Assembly (NCBI GenBank): GCA_051252515.1
Contig: JBPOFS010000001.1
Span: 682,001 to 746,000 of the forward strand
Origin: UBA5078 sp051252515
GTDB lineage: Bacteria > Pseudomonadota > Gammaproteobacteria > Pseudomonadales > Pseudohongiellaceae
DNA: 64,000 nt
Direction of reading: 5' to 3'
Shown: piece after piece, positions 53,502 to 63,219 of the stretch
Layout: every line of letters begins with the position of its first letter
How positions within the stretch are numbered: position 1 is the first letter of the stretch
Program-made: the position numbers and the translations under genes
Notes under the pieces: generated by a model
Database searches by the model: none
Told to the model about the DNA's origin: nothing
The model's input: only the letters and a program-made list of their open reading frames with translations

Positions 53502-54716
53502 GTGAAAGAAATCGTTCTAATCAATATTACAGGCCCCGACCGACCAGGCCTTACCGCCGCCATTACGGGGATTTTATCTCGGGCCGATGTCGGGATTTTG
53601 GATATTGGGCAGGCAGTAATTCACGATACGCTTTCATTCGGCATTCTTGCAGAGATGCACAATAGCGCGGATAAAACAGATGTTCTCAAAGACGTGCTGT
53701 TTCGGGCCTCCGAGCTAGACCAACAGGTGAAGTTCACCCCGATTAGCGCCGAAGACTATGCGCACTGGGTAAGCGGACAAGGCAAGTCTAGACATATTGT
53801 GACGCTATTGGCGCGGCGGATCACCGCCGAACACATTGCCCGCGTCAGTACGATAACGGCTGCTCACCATTTGAACATTGACCATATCGATAGACTCTCT
53901 GGGCGAATTCCCGAGAATCTACCAGCCGATAAAGGCAAAGGCTGTATTGAGTTTTCGGTACGCGGGGAACCCGCAGAGCCAGAGCAATTGCGTGCAGATT
54001 TTATTGCGATTGCACAAGAGCTTAATGTCGACATCGCCTTTCAACAAGACAGCATCTTTCGCCGCAATCGTCGCTTAGTCGTATTCGATATGGATTCCAC
54101 TCTTATCGATGCAGAAGTAATCGACGAGCTGGCCAAGGCGGCTGGCGTTGGCGAACAAGTGGCAGAGATCACTGAGCGAGCCATGCGCGGAGAGCTCGAT
54201 TTTCAAGCGAGTTTTCGCGAACGAATGGCACTACTAAAAGGCCTGCCCGAATCAACACTTGAACAAATTGCCCAATCATTACAGTTGAATGAAGGTGCTG
54301 AGACTTTGATCGTGCAATTGCGCCGCTTAGGGTATAAGACAGCCATTCTCTCCGGCGGCTTTATGTATTTCGCTGAACGTTTGCGCAAGCGATTGGGGAT
54401 GGATTATGTGTACGCCAATCAACTCCCGATCAAAGACGGAAAAGTGACAGGCGAAGTCGAGCTGCCTATCGTAGACGGACAACGCAAAGCCGATCTCTTA
54501 CGCGAACTCGCTCAGCGCGAGGGCATTAGTCTCGAACAAACTATTGCAGTAGGAGATGGAGCCAATGACTTAGCGATGCTGTCCATCGCAGGACTTGGCG
54601 TTGCGTTTCGCGCAAAACCACTGGTCCAACGATCTGCCAAGCAAGCAATCTCTAACATTGGATTGGACGGCATTTTATATTTGCTAGGCCTACGAGATCG
54701 CGAAGGCGATAAATAA
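53502..54716 (+). CDS. serB: Phosphoserine phosphatase with ACT domains
   Basis: A 404-residue SerB, which makes L-serine from phosphoserine. Start is GTG at 53502. Two N-terminal ACT domains (residues about 4-80, opening NITGPDRPGLTAAI, and about 95-175) precede the HAD domain with DxD motif VFDMDSTLIDAEV (about 196), LSGGFMYF and GDGANDLAML. The double-ACT architecture is usual in gammaproteobacteria. It is monocistronic. Confidence 0.96.
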   Translation: MKEIVLINITGPDRPGLTAAITGILSRADVGILDIGQAVIHDTLSFGILAEMHNSADKTDVLKDVLFRASELDQQVKFTPISAEDYAHWVSGQGKSRHIVTLLARRITAEHIARVSTITAAHHLNIDHIDRLSGRIPENLPADKGKGCIEFSVRGEPAEPEQLRADFIAIAQELNVDIAFQQDSIFRRNRRLVVFDMDSTLIDAEVIDELAKAAGVGEQVAEITERAMRGELDFQASFRERMALLKGLPESTLEQIAQSLQLNEGAETLIVQLRRLGYKTAILSGGFMYFAERLRKRLGMDYVYANQLPIKDGKVTGEVELPIVDGQRKADLLRELAQREGISLEQTIAVGDGANDLAMLSIAGLGVAFRAKPLVQRSAKQAISNIGLDGILYLLGLRDREGDK

Positions 54717-54751
54717 ACTAAGTGTCGGCATTAACGGCACGCCAAAGTTTT

Positions 54752-55690
54752 CTAACGTTCCTCCAGCCTTCCCGATCCTCCTAACTCGTAATACACGATA
54801 GGGATAAAGTCATCAGGGCCCCAACCAGGATCATCGCTCCATTGCGCGTCATACTTTGCGGTCGGTTGGGCCAGCATCACTTCGGGAAGTTTCTTGCCTT
54901 GGGTTATCAGTGATTTTACTTGCTCACTAACATCAACAATCATCTCCTTGAACGTTATCAACTCATCACGTCCGACGACCTCAAGCCCGTGACCCGGTAT
55001 TACTTTAGTGTTGGGCCCGGCCAGTTCGATGGCAATGTCGAGCGCGGCAAGTGTGCCTTTTAAAGTACCACCGTTATAAACATCAATTATCGGATAACTA
55101 GTGGTGCGGTACACATCCCCTAAGTGCAGAACGTCTGACTCGGGGAAATAAACAAAGACATCACCGTCGGTATGCGCAGGGGGCACGAGAAACGCTTGGA
55201 CCTGCTCACCATTCAAATGAAAGCTCATCGCATCATTGAAAGTGACGACTGGCCTCGCCAGTTCGGGCTGCGGCGGAACAAATGTACCACCATCACGCGG
55301 GAATCGACTTCGCTCTTCGAGAAACCGTAAGCGAGTATTGTCGTGGGCAAAAATGAGCACCCCCATTTCTGCAAGATTGGCATTACCACCCACATGATCA
55401 ATATGAATATGGGTATTCACCAAGAATCGAATCTCCTCATCGCTCACACTCTTCACTGCCGCCACTAGCTTGTCGGACAATGGTGCAAACAAGGAATCGA
55501 CCAACAGCACACCCTCTGGCCCTGTGAACACGCCAATATTGCCCCCACCCCCCGGACGCTGCACCATATACACATTGCCCGCAACAGGCGTAATCGAAAG
55601 CTCGACGCCCGTGAACGATAATTGCGAGAAAGCGAAATTAGGAAAAATACTTATTAGAAAAAATAAAGTTCTGACTAGCAGCTTGTTCAT
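54752..55690 (-). CDS. Exported metallo-beta-lactamase-fold hydrolase, second copy
   Basis: A 312-residue protein from the ATG at 55690 (GGGGGGAT upstream) with a signal peptide ending near FAFSQ. It carries NTHIHIDHVGG, PPAHTDGDVFVYF, LHLGDVY and a late GHGLEV, i.e. the full set of metallo-beta-lactamase zinc ligands. It is like the quinohemoprotein-linked or SoxH-like MBL hydrolases rather than true beta-lactamases. The long upstream in-frame extension to 55882 has no signal-like features. It is unlike the 1780 protein outside the metal motifs. Confidence 0.87.
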   Translation of the reverse strand: MNKLLVRTLFFLISIFPNFAFSQLSFTGVELSITPVAGNVYMVQRPGGGGNIGVFTGPEGVLLVDSLFAPLSDKLVAAVKSVSDEEIRFLVNTHIHIDHVGGNANLAEMGVLIFAHDNTRLRFLEERSRFPRDGGTFVPPQPELARPVVTFNDAMSFHLNGEQVQAFLVPPAHTDGDVFVYFPESDVLHLGDVYRTTSYPIIDVYNGGTLKGTLAALDIAIELAGPNTKVIPGHGLEVVGRDELITFKEMIVDVSEQVKSLITQGKKLPEVMLAQPTAKYDAQWSDDPGWGPDDFIPIVYYELGGSGRLEER

Positions 55691-55968
55691 AGATCCCCCC
55701 GGATTTTTTATTCTTTCATGCTTTATAGCACAGGCATCACTGAAAGAGATTGCTAGCCTCCCTTTATTCGCCAAAATATCGACCGTTCGATCGATCACCT
55801 TCATCGAGCCTCGCGAATGAGCCGCATCGCCCCTGACGACAATAGACTCCCTAACAACTTTGACAGTTTGTAACAAACACAAGGAATCTTGTGGAATAGT
55901 CCGTATAATTTAGCGCCTAATTCACAAGACCTGTGCATACAGCCGGTCAACTACATAGGCTTTTGCTA

Positions 55969-58140
55969 ATGGTTTTTGCTCCTGTCTTACGCTCTAAAGC
56001 ATTTTATTTACACACCACTATCGCACTGCTCCTAAGCGCCCCCCTTACCGTCTCAGCCCAAGAAACAAACGATGAGAATTCAACGGTCATCTATTCGGCG
56101 GATTACTTCACGGAGTATGCGCCGATCTCTGCGCAAGACATGGTTAATCGCATCCCCGGCCTTGGCGAAGGTGGTGCACCTCCTGGTGGGTTTGGCGGCA
56201 ACGCTTCCTCTGGTGGCCGTGGCTTCGGTGGCGGCAGTGGTGGCAGCGAGATCCTCATCAACGGTAAACGTACTGCCGGCAAGAATAATCAGACAAGCGA
56301 GCTGCTTAGCCGCATCTCTGCTAGCCAAGTTAACGAGATTCAAATTATACGTGGGTCTTCCAGTGAGCTAGACGTACGCGGCAGCAGCCAAGTCGTTAAC
56401 ATAATACTCGATCAAGAACTTGCTTCGAACAGTGTCTCTTACGAGATCAATGCCAGTCGTTACTTTGATTCGGAAATACGCCCTGGTGCCTCGGCCGCTT
56501 TAAGTGGCAACAGTGGCGATCTCAATTATCTTTTCAATGTGAAAGGTGCGTCCTCTTACAATCATTCGGTTGCTCGCGAATACAGTATATTGGGTGATTT
56601 TACGCCTAACGATAAGATCAAAGAAGATCGCATTCAGGACCGTGACACCTATGAAATTAGCACCAACCTCGGGTACGATATCAACGCCAATAGCAGTGTT
56701 CGCTTTAACGCTTTGGCAAGCAGTGACGAAGGCCCAACGGATGTGCATCGCGCCATATTGGATTTACGAAGCACTCCAAACGATTCATCAATTGAGCTCG
56801 AAGATAATCCAGCAGAGAGCGAGAGTTGGGAGATCGGTGCAGACTACGAGTACCGCACGGACTCTGGCAGCCGTTTTAAATTACTCGCAATCGCCAATCG
56901 CCTAGACAACAACATCACGCGCGAACGCTTTTCTCTACAAGACGATGGCAGCGCACAAAAAAATCTTTACCTGAACACGGCTAGCGTGACCGATGAGCGA
57001 ATCATCCGTGGCTCTTACACCATGGGTATGGCTGAGAACCACGACATTGAGTTCGGTATTGAGCGCGCACAAACCATACTCGATTCAAACCTCGCCTATG
57101 GCCTGCTTAGCAGCACTGGCACTCCTTCCGCCAACACCGGCGGCTTAGTGCCACAGCTTGTTAGCAATGCGAACTCTAAAGTGGAAGAGATGCGTTATGA
57201 ACCTTTCGCGGTTTATAACTGGACGATCAGCCCCAAACTAACACTTGAGACAACGCTTCTCTACGAAAGCTCTACCATCACGCAATCTGGCGATGTGAGT
57301 AACGAGCGCGACTTTAGCTTTGTGAAACCAAAGATCGATCTTCGCTATGATATGACCTCTAATCTGCAGCTGCGCGGAACCATTGAGAAATCTGTCAATC
57401 AATTGAGCTTCAGCGATTTTGTGGCCTCAAATGACGATGAAGATAACGATGCCGCGACACAAGCCGGCAACGCGCAATTACGTCAACAATGGCAGTGGAA
57501 ATATAATTTCCGCACTGAGTACCGCATCCCTAACGATGTCGGAGTTCTTTCTGCCGATTTATTTTACAACCAACATAAAGATGTCATTGAACGCCTTGAC
57601 GTAACTCGTGTTGAAAGCAGCCTACAATCAGCCAATGGCAATATCGGCGATGGCTGGGAAGCTGGCATGAACCTCACCGCGAGCGTTCGCATGGGCATGA
57701 TCAATCTTCCTAATCTTTTGGTGACAAGCACATTGAATGTGCAGGATTCAGAGGTTACCGATCCCTTCCTAGGCATTAAGCGTCGCTTCCAGACTTTCCA
57801 GCGCGGTCGCTTCACTACTACGTTCCGACATGATATTCCGTCGCTGCGTGCTAACTGGGGAATGCAGTATTTCGACAGAATTGACGGTGGCATGTCACGA
57901 TACGATATCGATGACATCGAAAAGTCAGTGGGCGAACCAGCAGTCAATCTATTCGCCGAATATATCGATCGCCGAGGGATTACTTATCGCTTTGATGCCG
58001 GCGCGCTGACTAACGGCCGTCAGTTCCGCGATCGTTATCGCTACGTAGGGCGTTCGTCCAACATGATTTTAGAAGAGCTTGAATCACGTAACACAGCCAA
58101 CGGCACAAGCTATAGCTTTAAGATTAGCGGCAATTTCTAA
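55969..58140 (+). CDS. TonB-dependent receptor with Gly-rich plug loop
   Basis: A 723-residue outer-membrane receptor, counted from the ATG at 55969; a GTG at 55933 is possible. The signal peptide ends near VSAQ. The plug has DYFTEYAPISAQDMVNRIPG, then a glycine-rich insert (about 30 residues, with GGFGGNASSGG and GGGSGG), then ILINGKRTAGKNNQ and IQIIRGSSSELDVRGSSQVVNI. The barrel ends ISGNF. It is a paralogue of the receptor at 33156, where the insert is Ser-rich. It has no MarR neighbour; upstream lies the divergent MBL hydrolase gene. Confidence 0.88.
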   Translation: MVFAPVLRSKAFYLHTTIALLLSAPLTVSAQETNDENSTVIYSADYFTEYAPISAQDMVNRIPGLGEGGAPPGGFGGNASSGGRGFGGGSGGSEILINGKRTAGKNNQTSELLSRISASQVNEIQIIRGSSSELDVRGSSQVVNIILDQELASNSVSYEINASRYFDSEIRPGASAALSGNSGDLNYLFNVKGASSYNHSVAREYSILGDFTPNDKIKEDRIQDRDTYEISTNLGYDINANSSVRFNALASSDEGPTDVHRAILDLRSTPNDSSIELEDNPAESESWEIGADYEYRTDSGSRFKLLAIANRLDNNITRERFSLQDDGSAQKNLYLNTASVTDERIIRGSYTMGMAENHDIEFGIERAQTILDSNLAYGLLSSTGTPSANTGGLVPQLVSNANSKVEEMRYEPFAVYNWTISPKLTLETTLLYESSTITQSGDVSNERDFSFVKPKIDLRYDMTSNLQLRGTIEKSVNQLSFSDFVASNDDEDNDAATQAGNAQLRQQWQWKYNFRTEYRIPNDVGVLSADLFYNQHKDVIERLDVTRVESSLQSANGNIGDGWEAGMNLTASVRMGMINLPNLLVTSTLNVQDSEVTDPFLGIKRRFQTFQRGRFTTTFRHDIPSLRANWGMQYFDRIDGGMSRYDIDDIEKSVGEPAVNLFAEYIDRRGITYRFDAGALTNGRQFRDRYRYVGRSSNMILEELESRNTANGTSYSFKISGNF

Positions 58141-58156
58141 AGTAACAATTTCGATT

Positions 58157-58189
58157 AGGCATAAATGGGAGGAGACTTCCTTTATGCCT
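58157..58189. terminator. Stem-loop at the receptor/GT90 convergence
   Basis: Arms AGGCATAAA / TTTATGCCT around a 15-base interior with further pairing (GGAGG...CTTCC). It lies 17 bases after the TonB receptor stop and overlaps the last codons of the GT90 gene. It could terminate both transcripts; a T-run is lacking on the + strand. Confidence 0.5.
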
Positions 58190-59171
58190 GGCTCGGAATC
58201 AGTGCAAACCTTGGCGCAGGCTCACCGGCCAGTTCAAAGTATTTGCGCATAACCAAAATACCAATCAGCCTTTCACGCTTCCTATTCCTGAACTGCTCAA
58301 CCCATTGGTTCGCATTGGCAATAATGCTTAACGCCTCGCTTGGATGATCATTGTAATAACGCATCTTCTCGTCGATATCCGAAAAGTCATCCTTCAATTG
58401 CACATAGTGGACCCCAGCCTCTAACAACCCTTCCATGAACCACGTTTCATAACGCGGTTTGCGCATAAAGCATAATGAGTTCGATGACATAATCCATTTG
58501 AGGTTTGTCGCCACATCATTGCCTTCGACTGAAATAATGTATTTGTACAATAGTTGCTCATCTATGGACAGAGTCACTTTGCGTTGGCGAGAGTTGCCAC
58601 CGACAGGCACCTTATTAGACTGCCCTACATCACAGCGCGGATGACGAAACCAATCCTTTACTAAACGCGCGCGTGGATGCTCGGGCTTCGCTTTACCGCG
58701 CCACACGGCCATATTCTTCTTGTCAGAAAACGCCACAGAGTCTCGCACAAACACATAGTGCCGGACACGATTCAACTTTAAGAGTACAGAGTGTTTGTTG
58801 TCGCCATTTATCGGGCGACTTTTCACTAAACACGGCATCTCAGGCACCTTGATAACATCACCAAACTCATGATGAAATCGAGCCTCTGACGGAAAATACC
58901 GCAAGACGTCACGCAAATCGTAGAAATAGGCTGACTGCTGCTTAGGGCTCAGCGTTGCCAGAGTCGAGGCAAGCTCACCAAGGCGTTGCTGATTGGAGCA
59001 CTTATTATAGTAGGCAACCCGAGCCTCGATATAGGCCCGATCGCCCTCGTCTATACCCTCCAAGAGGCTAGGCAACTGACTGCGATACCACTGATGTGGA
59101 ACAAAGCTTCGTGCTAAGGCCATCAGGTAGAATGCAAGCTTAGAGTTTTTCTGTGATCTGATCAAAATCAA
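58182..59171 (-). CDS. Glycosyltransferase family 90 (CAP10/LpsA-like)
   Basis: A 329-residue protein with the GT90 pattern in its C-terminal half: YKYIISVEGNDVATNLKWIM, SNSLCFMRKPRYETWFMEGL, VHYVQLKDDFSDIDEK. The conserved EGND and R-x-x-x-W-F positions define this group. Bacterial members add sugars (for instance in LPS core or capsule). It has no signal peptide and would act on the cytoplasmic face of the membrane. No other surface-sugar genes are in the window. Confidence 0.88.
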   Translation of the reverse strand: MILIRSQKNSKLAFYLMALARSFVPHQWYRSQLPSLLEGIDEGDRAYIEARVAYYNKCSNQQRLGELASTLATLSPKQQSAYFYDLRDVLRYFPSEARFHHEFGDVIKVPEMPCLVKSRPINGDNKHSVLLKLNRVRHYVFVRDSVAFSDKKNMAVWRGKAKPEHPRARLVKDWFRHPRCDVGQSNKVPVGGNSRQRKVTLSIDEQLLYKYIISVEGNDVATNLKWIMSSNSLCFMRKPRYETWFMEGLLEAGVHYVQLKDDFSDIDEKMRYYNDHPSEALSIIANANQWVEQFRNRKRERLIGILVMRKYFELAGEPAPRFALIPSQA

Positions 59172-59344
59172 TACAACGCTGCTGAGAACTTCAATTGGCG
59201 TCTAAAATAACGCGTCCAAGTGACAAGTAAGCGTCAGTTGTCGGTCAATCTCATGACAAATCATAGATACCGCAGTTCACATCGACTCGCACTAGCCCAA
59301 TTAGGTATAGTGTTATTATCATTTGCCCTTAAATTGAGTTTTAA

Positions 59345-61045
59345 ATGCCTACACCTAAGCCTCTGTACATTGCCTACGCGGGACCAACGCTTCTAGAGAC
59401 GCCACTTTTGAACAAAGGCGCCGCCTTTACTGAGAAAGAACGGCGCACCTTCAATCTCTTGGGCTTACTACCACCGCGCTACGAAAGTATCGAGGAACAG
59501 GTCGAACGGGCCTATATGCAGTACAGAAGCTTCGATGAGCCTATCAACAAGCACATTTACCTGCGCGCTGTGCAGGACAACAATGAAACGCTCTTCTATC
59601 GCCTGCTTAGCGAACACCTTGTCGAAATGCTGCCCATCATTTACACCCCTACGGTGGGAGATGCCTGTGAGCATTTTTCGGATATTTACCGTAGCGCCCG
59701 TGGAATCTTCGTCTCTTATGAAGAACGCGAGTACATGAGCGATATCATGCATAGCGTCACTAAAGACAAAGTGAAGGTCATTGTAGTGACTGACGGTCAG
59801 CGCGTACTCGGCCTGGGCGATCAGGGCATTGGCGGCATGGGCATCACCATCGGCAAGCTCTCGATCTATACCGCCTGTGGTGGTATCAGCCCTGCTTATA
59901 CCTTGCCAGTCGCTTTGGACGTCGGCACAAACAATCAAACACTCCTAGACGACCCGATGTATATGGGTAGGCGCCACCCTCGCATCGAGGGGGAAGAGTA
60001 CAATGCATTCGTCGACCAATTCATTGATGCGGCAAATGAACGCTGGCCGGGCGTTTTGATTCAGTTCGAAGATTTCGCGCAGCCTAACGCGATGCCGATA
60101 CTGCAGCGTCATCGCGATCGCTTGTGCTGTTTCAACGATGACATTCAAGGCACCGCTGCCGTGACGCTAGGAACCTTATTAGCGGCTTGCCGTAAAAAAG
60201 GCGAACAACTACGCGATCAAAAAATTGTCTTTGTTGGCGCAGGCTCTGCCGGCTGCGGCATTGCCGAGCTGATTATCAGCGCCATGATCGCTCAAGGCTT
60301 AGACGATGCCCAAGCCCGCGCGCAGATTTTCATGGTCGACCGTTTTGGCTTATTGACCGAAGGCATGGAAGAGCTCATGGACTTCCAAGAAAAATTACTA
60401 CAAAACCGCAGCGCTTTAGCATCGTGGCCTACGCATTGCGAAGGTCAGTACGCGACACTCCTTGAAGTCGTAGAGAATGTCCAACCGTCAGTGCTTGTTG
60501 GCGTTTCCGGAAAAGCGGGCCTGTTCACAGAGCAAGTCATAAAGCAGATGCATTCAACGTGCCCTCGCCCGATAATATTGCCACTCAGCAACCCGTCTCG
60601 TCATGTCGAAGCCCATCCGCAACAAGTTATTGAATGGACGAAGGGCCAAGCCATTGTCGCAACAGGCAGTCCTTTTGGAAAAATCGCTTTTGAAGATAAT
60701 ATCTATTCGATTGCACAATGTAACAATAGTTATATTTTCCCTGGTATAGGCCTCGGAGTCATAGCCTGCAAAGCCAATAGAGTCAGCGATGAAATGCTTA
60801 TGGTTGCTAGCATCACGCTTTCTGAAAATGCCCCGCAAATCGAAGACAGAACAGTCTCTATTCTCCCTCCGCTAACAGAGCTACCGCAGATAAGCCGCAA
60901 GATAGCGTTTGCAGTGGCTAAAGTTGCAATGAGCCAAGGTCACGCACGAGAAATGAGCGACGAAGAACTTGTCGAGATAATAGAAAGAAATTTTTGGTCA
61001 CCGGGCTATCGCGAATATAGAAGAATCGCAACTCGCGCACGATAA
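59345..61045 (+). CDS. maeA: NAD-dependent malic enzyme
   Basis: A 566-residue malic enzyme, converting malate to pyruvate and CO2 with NAD+. The signature YTPTVGDACEHFS, TDGQRVLGLGDQGIGGMGI, divalent-metal region FEDFAQPNA and FNDDIQGTA, and the dinucleotide fold FVGAGSAGCGIAE are all present. The length fits the large SfcA/MaeA type. It joins the TCA cycle to pyruvate. The following Sel1 gene starts 33 bases after the stop. Confidence 0.96.
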   Translation: MPTPKPLYIAYAGPTLLETPLLNKGAAFTEKERRTFNLLGLLPPRYESIEEQVERAYMQYRSFDEPINKHIYLRAVQDNNETLFYRLLSEHLVEMLPIIYTPTVGDACEHFSDIYRSARGIFVSYEEREYMSDIMHSVTKDKVKVIVVTDGQRVLGLGDQGIGGMGITIGKLSIYTACGGISPAYTLPVALDVGTNNQTLLDDPMYMGRRHPRIEGEEYNAFVDQFIDAANERWPGVLIQFEDFAQPNAMPILQRHRDRLCCFNDDIQGTAAVTLGTLLAACRKKGEQLRDQKIVFVGAGSAGCGIAELIISAMIAQGLDDAQARAQIFMVDRFGLLTEGMEELMDFQEKLLQNRSALASWPTHCEGQYATLLEVVENVQPSVLVGVSGKAGLFTEQVIKQMHSTCPRPIILPLSNPSRHVEAHPQQVIEWTKGQAIVATGSPFGKIAFEDNIYSIAQCNNSYIFPGIGLGVIACKANRVSDEMLMVASITLSENAPQIEDRTVSILPPLTELPQISRKIAFAVAKVAMSQGHAREMSDEELVEIIERNFWSPGYREYRRIATRAR

Positions 61046-61078
61046 ACTGTTACAGTGAATTTGGTTAATACTAAAATT

Positions 61079-62077
61079 ATGAACGACAACTGTTTTATAA
61101 AATCTAGTTTGATCGCGCTAGTGTTTGCATTGAGTAGCACTGCTTTTTCACAACCTGCCGAACTCGTTGAGCGTGCCCGCAACGCCGACCCCGAAGCTCA
61201 AACTGAACTCGGTTATCTTTATGCCGTAGGTGAGGGCGTGGAGCAGGATTTTGCACGCGCTTTGACATGGTTTGAGTCTGCCACTCGTCAAGGGTATGCC
61301 GATGCGCAATACAATTACGGCAATATGTTTGCCAATGGTTTCGGCGTTGAACAAAGTTATGAACAAGCACTGGAGTGGTTTCTTCTCGCCGCTGCACAAA
61401 ATCATATGCGCGCGCAGTTCAACCTTGGCTTCATGTATGACAATGCTCAAGGCGTTGCACAAAATTACACAGAAGCCGCTAAATGGTATCAAGCCGCAGC
61501 GCAGCAGGGTCACTCTGCCGCACAAAATAACCTCGGCGTCATGTACAAATATGGTTACGGGATGGATCAAAGCTATCCCGAGGCATTGCGTTGGTTAAAG
61601 ATGTCTGCAGAAGGCGGATACCCGATCGGCCAGTTCAATTACGGTGCGATGTTTGTGAACGCCACTGGGGTAGAACAAGATTTCGAAGAAGCAGCGAAGT
61701 GGTATCAACTTTCAGCTGATAGCGGAAATTTATCTGCTCAATACAGTTTGGCGGACATGTATCTTGCCGGCAAAGGCGTCACTCAGAGTTACGCTCGGGC
61801 GGGCTTGTTATATCTATTAGCCGCCAAACAAGGTCACTCAGAGGCGCAATACAATATCGGGGAAATGTATGCCGCCGGTTACGGCGTCGAACAAAATTAT
61901 ATTTTGGGCTATATGTGGAGTGAAATTTCTACTAGAACGGCAAGTCCTTTCAAGCTCGGCCTTGCCTCGCGCAATCGAGATTCTGTTGGAAAGTCCATGA
62001 CACCAGAACAGATAGAGACAGCGAAAGACATGGCTACGCGATGTCTTGAATCCCATTATAGGATGTGCGACTTATAG
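61079..62077 (+). CDS. Sel1-repeat protein, exported
   Basis: A 332-residue protein with a signal peptide (ending near AFSQ) followed by seven 36-residue Sel1-like (TPR-related) repeats of the kind AQYNYGNMFANGFGVEQSYEQ-A-EW. These form a superhelical scaffold for protein binding, here in the periplasm. I took the ATG at 61079; a GTG at 61055 is in frame. It is tail-to-tail (2-base gap) with a paralogue of the same design. It may be cotranscribed with malic enzyme, but no functional link is implied. Confidence 0.85.
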   Translation: MNDNCFIKSSLIALVFALSSTAFSQPAELVERARNADPEAQTELGYLYAVGEGVEQDFARALTWFESATRQGYADAQYNYGNMFANGFGVEQSYEQALEWFLLAAAQNHMRAQFNLGFMYDNAQGVAQNYTEAAKWYQAAAQQGHSAAQNNLGVMYKYGYGMDQSYPEALRWLKMSAEGGYPIGQFNYGAMFVNATGVEQDFEEAAKWYQLSADSGNLSAQYSLADMYLAGKGVTQSYARAGLLYLLAAKQGHSEAQYNIGEMYAAGYGVEQNYILGYMWSEISTRTASPFKLGLASRNRDSVGKSMTPEQIETAKDMATRCLESHYRMCDL

Positions 62078-62079
62078 TT

Positions 62080-63078
62080 CTATTCGCATTCTCTATACCG
62101 AGTCTCTAAGCACTTATCGGACAGCGCATTGGCCTCTAATAATTGCGCCGCATCTAACCGTGCTTCCACTTGATCTTTATTGCGTTCGAATCGCTCTTGT
62201 TCGACGCCAGTGGCTAGTTTAGATGCCAGATTCAACCACGCATAAGCCCGCAATGGGTTTGCATCGACGCCTTGCCCCGATTCATACATCAAGCCAAGAT
62301 TGTTTTGTGAACTTGGATGTCCTTGCGCAGCGGCTAATCGGTACCACCGAAACGCCTCTTTGTAGTCTTGCTCTACACCTTCTCCTGCTTCATGCATAGC
62401 GGCCATGCTAAACATCGCGGCTATATGCCCCTGATCAGCAGCCAGTCGATAATATTCTGCCGCCTTTTCATCATTTTGCTCAACCCCAAGCCCATCACGA
62501 TACATCAAAGCCATACTGAACTGTGCGGCGACCTCTCCATGCCCAGCTGCCATAGAATAATAGCGTGCTGCTTCGTCGTAGTTTTGCGCGATGCCTTGTC
62601 CACTTAGATTCATTTCTGCGAGTGCTAGCTGTGCGCCAACATCGCCTTGATCGGCAGCCATTTTGTAATACTTAGCTGCTTCGACGTAGTTTGTCTCTAC
62701 ACCCCGACCACTGAGAAACAGCCCCGCTAAACTTACCTGTGCCATCAACTCTCCCTGCTCAGCGGCAAGCTGAAACCATTGCGCGGCTTTCGCAAAGTCC
62801 CGCGGGACGCCCATACCAAAATTATGCAGCACACCTAAATTCAACTGCGCGTTACCTTTGCCTTGTTCGGCGGCAAGGGTGTACCACTTGACCGCCTCAT
62901 TGATGTTCGCAGGAACACCCTTGCCCGTGTGATACGCCACTGCCAAATTATTCTGCGCATCGGCATCGCCGGCTTCTGCCAGGCGTGTGAGTTCGGCCAC
63001 GCCATAGCTTTGAGCCATCGCGGAGCCCACAAAGAGTGTCAGGGTCAGAAGGAAGGTTTGAGTTACTTTAACAAGCAT
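62080..63078 (-). CDS. Sel1-repeat protein, exported (second copy)
   Basis: A 332-residue protein with signal peptide (ending near AMAQ) and seven Sel1-like repeats, for instance AQLNLGVLHNFGMGVPRDFA and AAQFSMALMYRDGLGVEQND. The C-terminal tail LEANALSDKCLETRYRECE matches that of the neighbour (MATRCLESHYRMCDL), including two Cys, so the pair arose by inverted duplication or recombination. It is a periplasmic scaffold of unknown partner. Confidence 0.87.
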   Translation of the reverse strand: MLVKVTQTFLLTLTLFVGSAMAQSYGVAELTRLAEAGDADAQNNLAVAYHTGKGVPANINEAVKWYTLAAEQGKGNAQLNLGVLHNFGMGVPRDFAKAAQWFQLAAEQGELMAQVSLAGLFLSGRGVETNYVEAAKYYKMAADQGDVGAQLALAEMNLSGQGIAQNYDEAARYYSMAAGHGEVAAQFSMALMYRDGLGVEQNDEKAAEYYRLAADQGHIAAMFSMAAMHEAGEGVEQDYKEAFRWYRLAAAQGHPSSQNNLGLMYESGQGVDANPLRAYAWLNLASKLATGVEQERFERNKDQVEARLDAAQLLEANALSDKCLETRYRECE

Positions 63079-63219
63079 GGCGTCGGTACCCTTAAAAGTG
63101 GCGACTAGAGTCAGCCGGGTTTTTGTTGTGGTCTTCTTCGTTGCAAGAAGAATCCTAGTACCTATGCGACCAAAAGGAAAGTTTGGTCATCCACACGTAC
63201 TGGTTTATGATGTTTCTCT

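Noticed and set aside
63000..63219. TTCTTC/GAAGAA inverted repeat upstream of the last gene
   Set aside because: Too short and low in complexity to assign a function.
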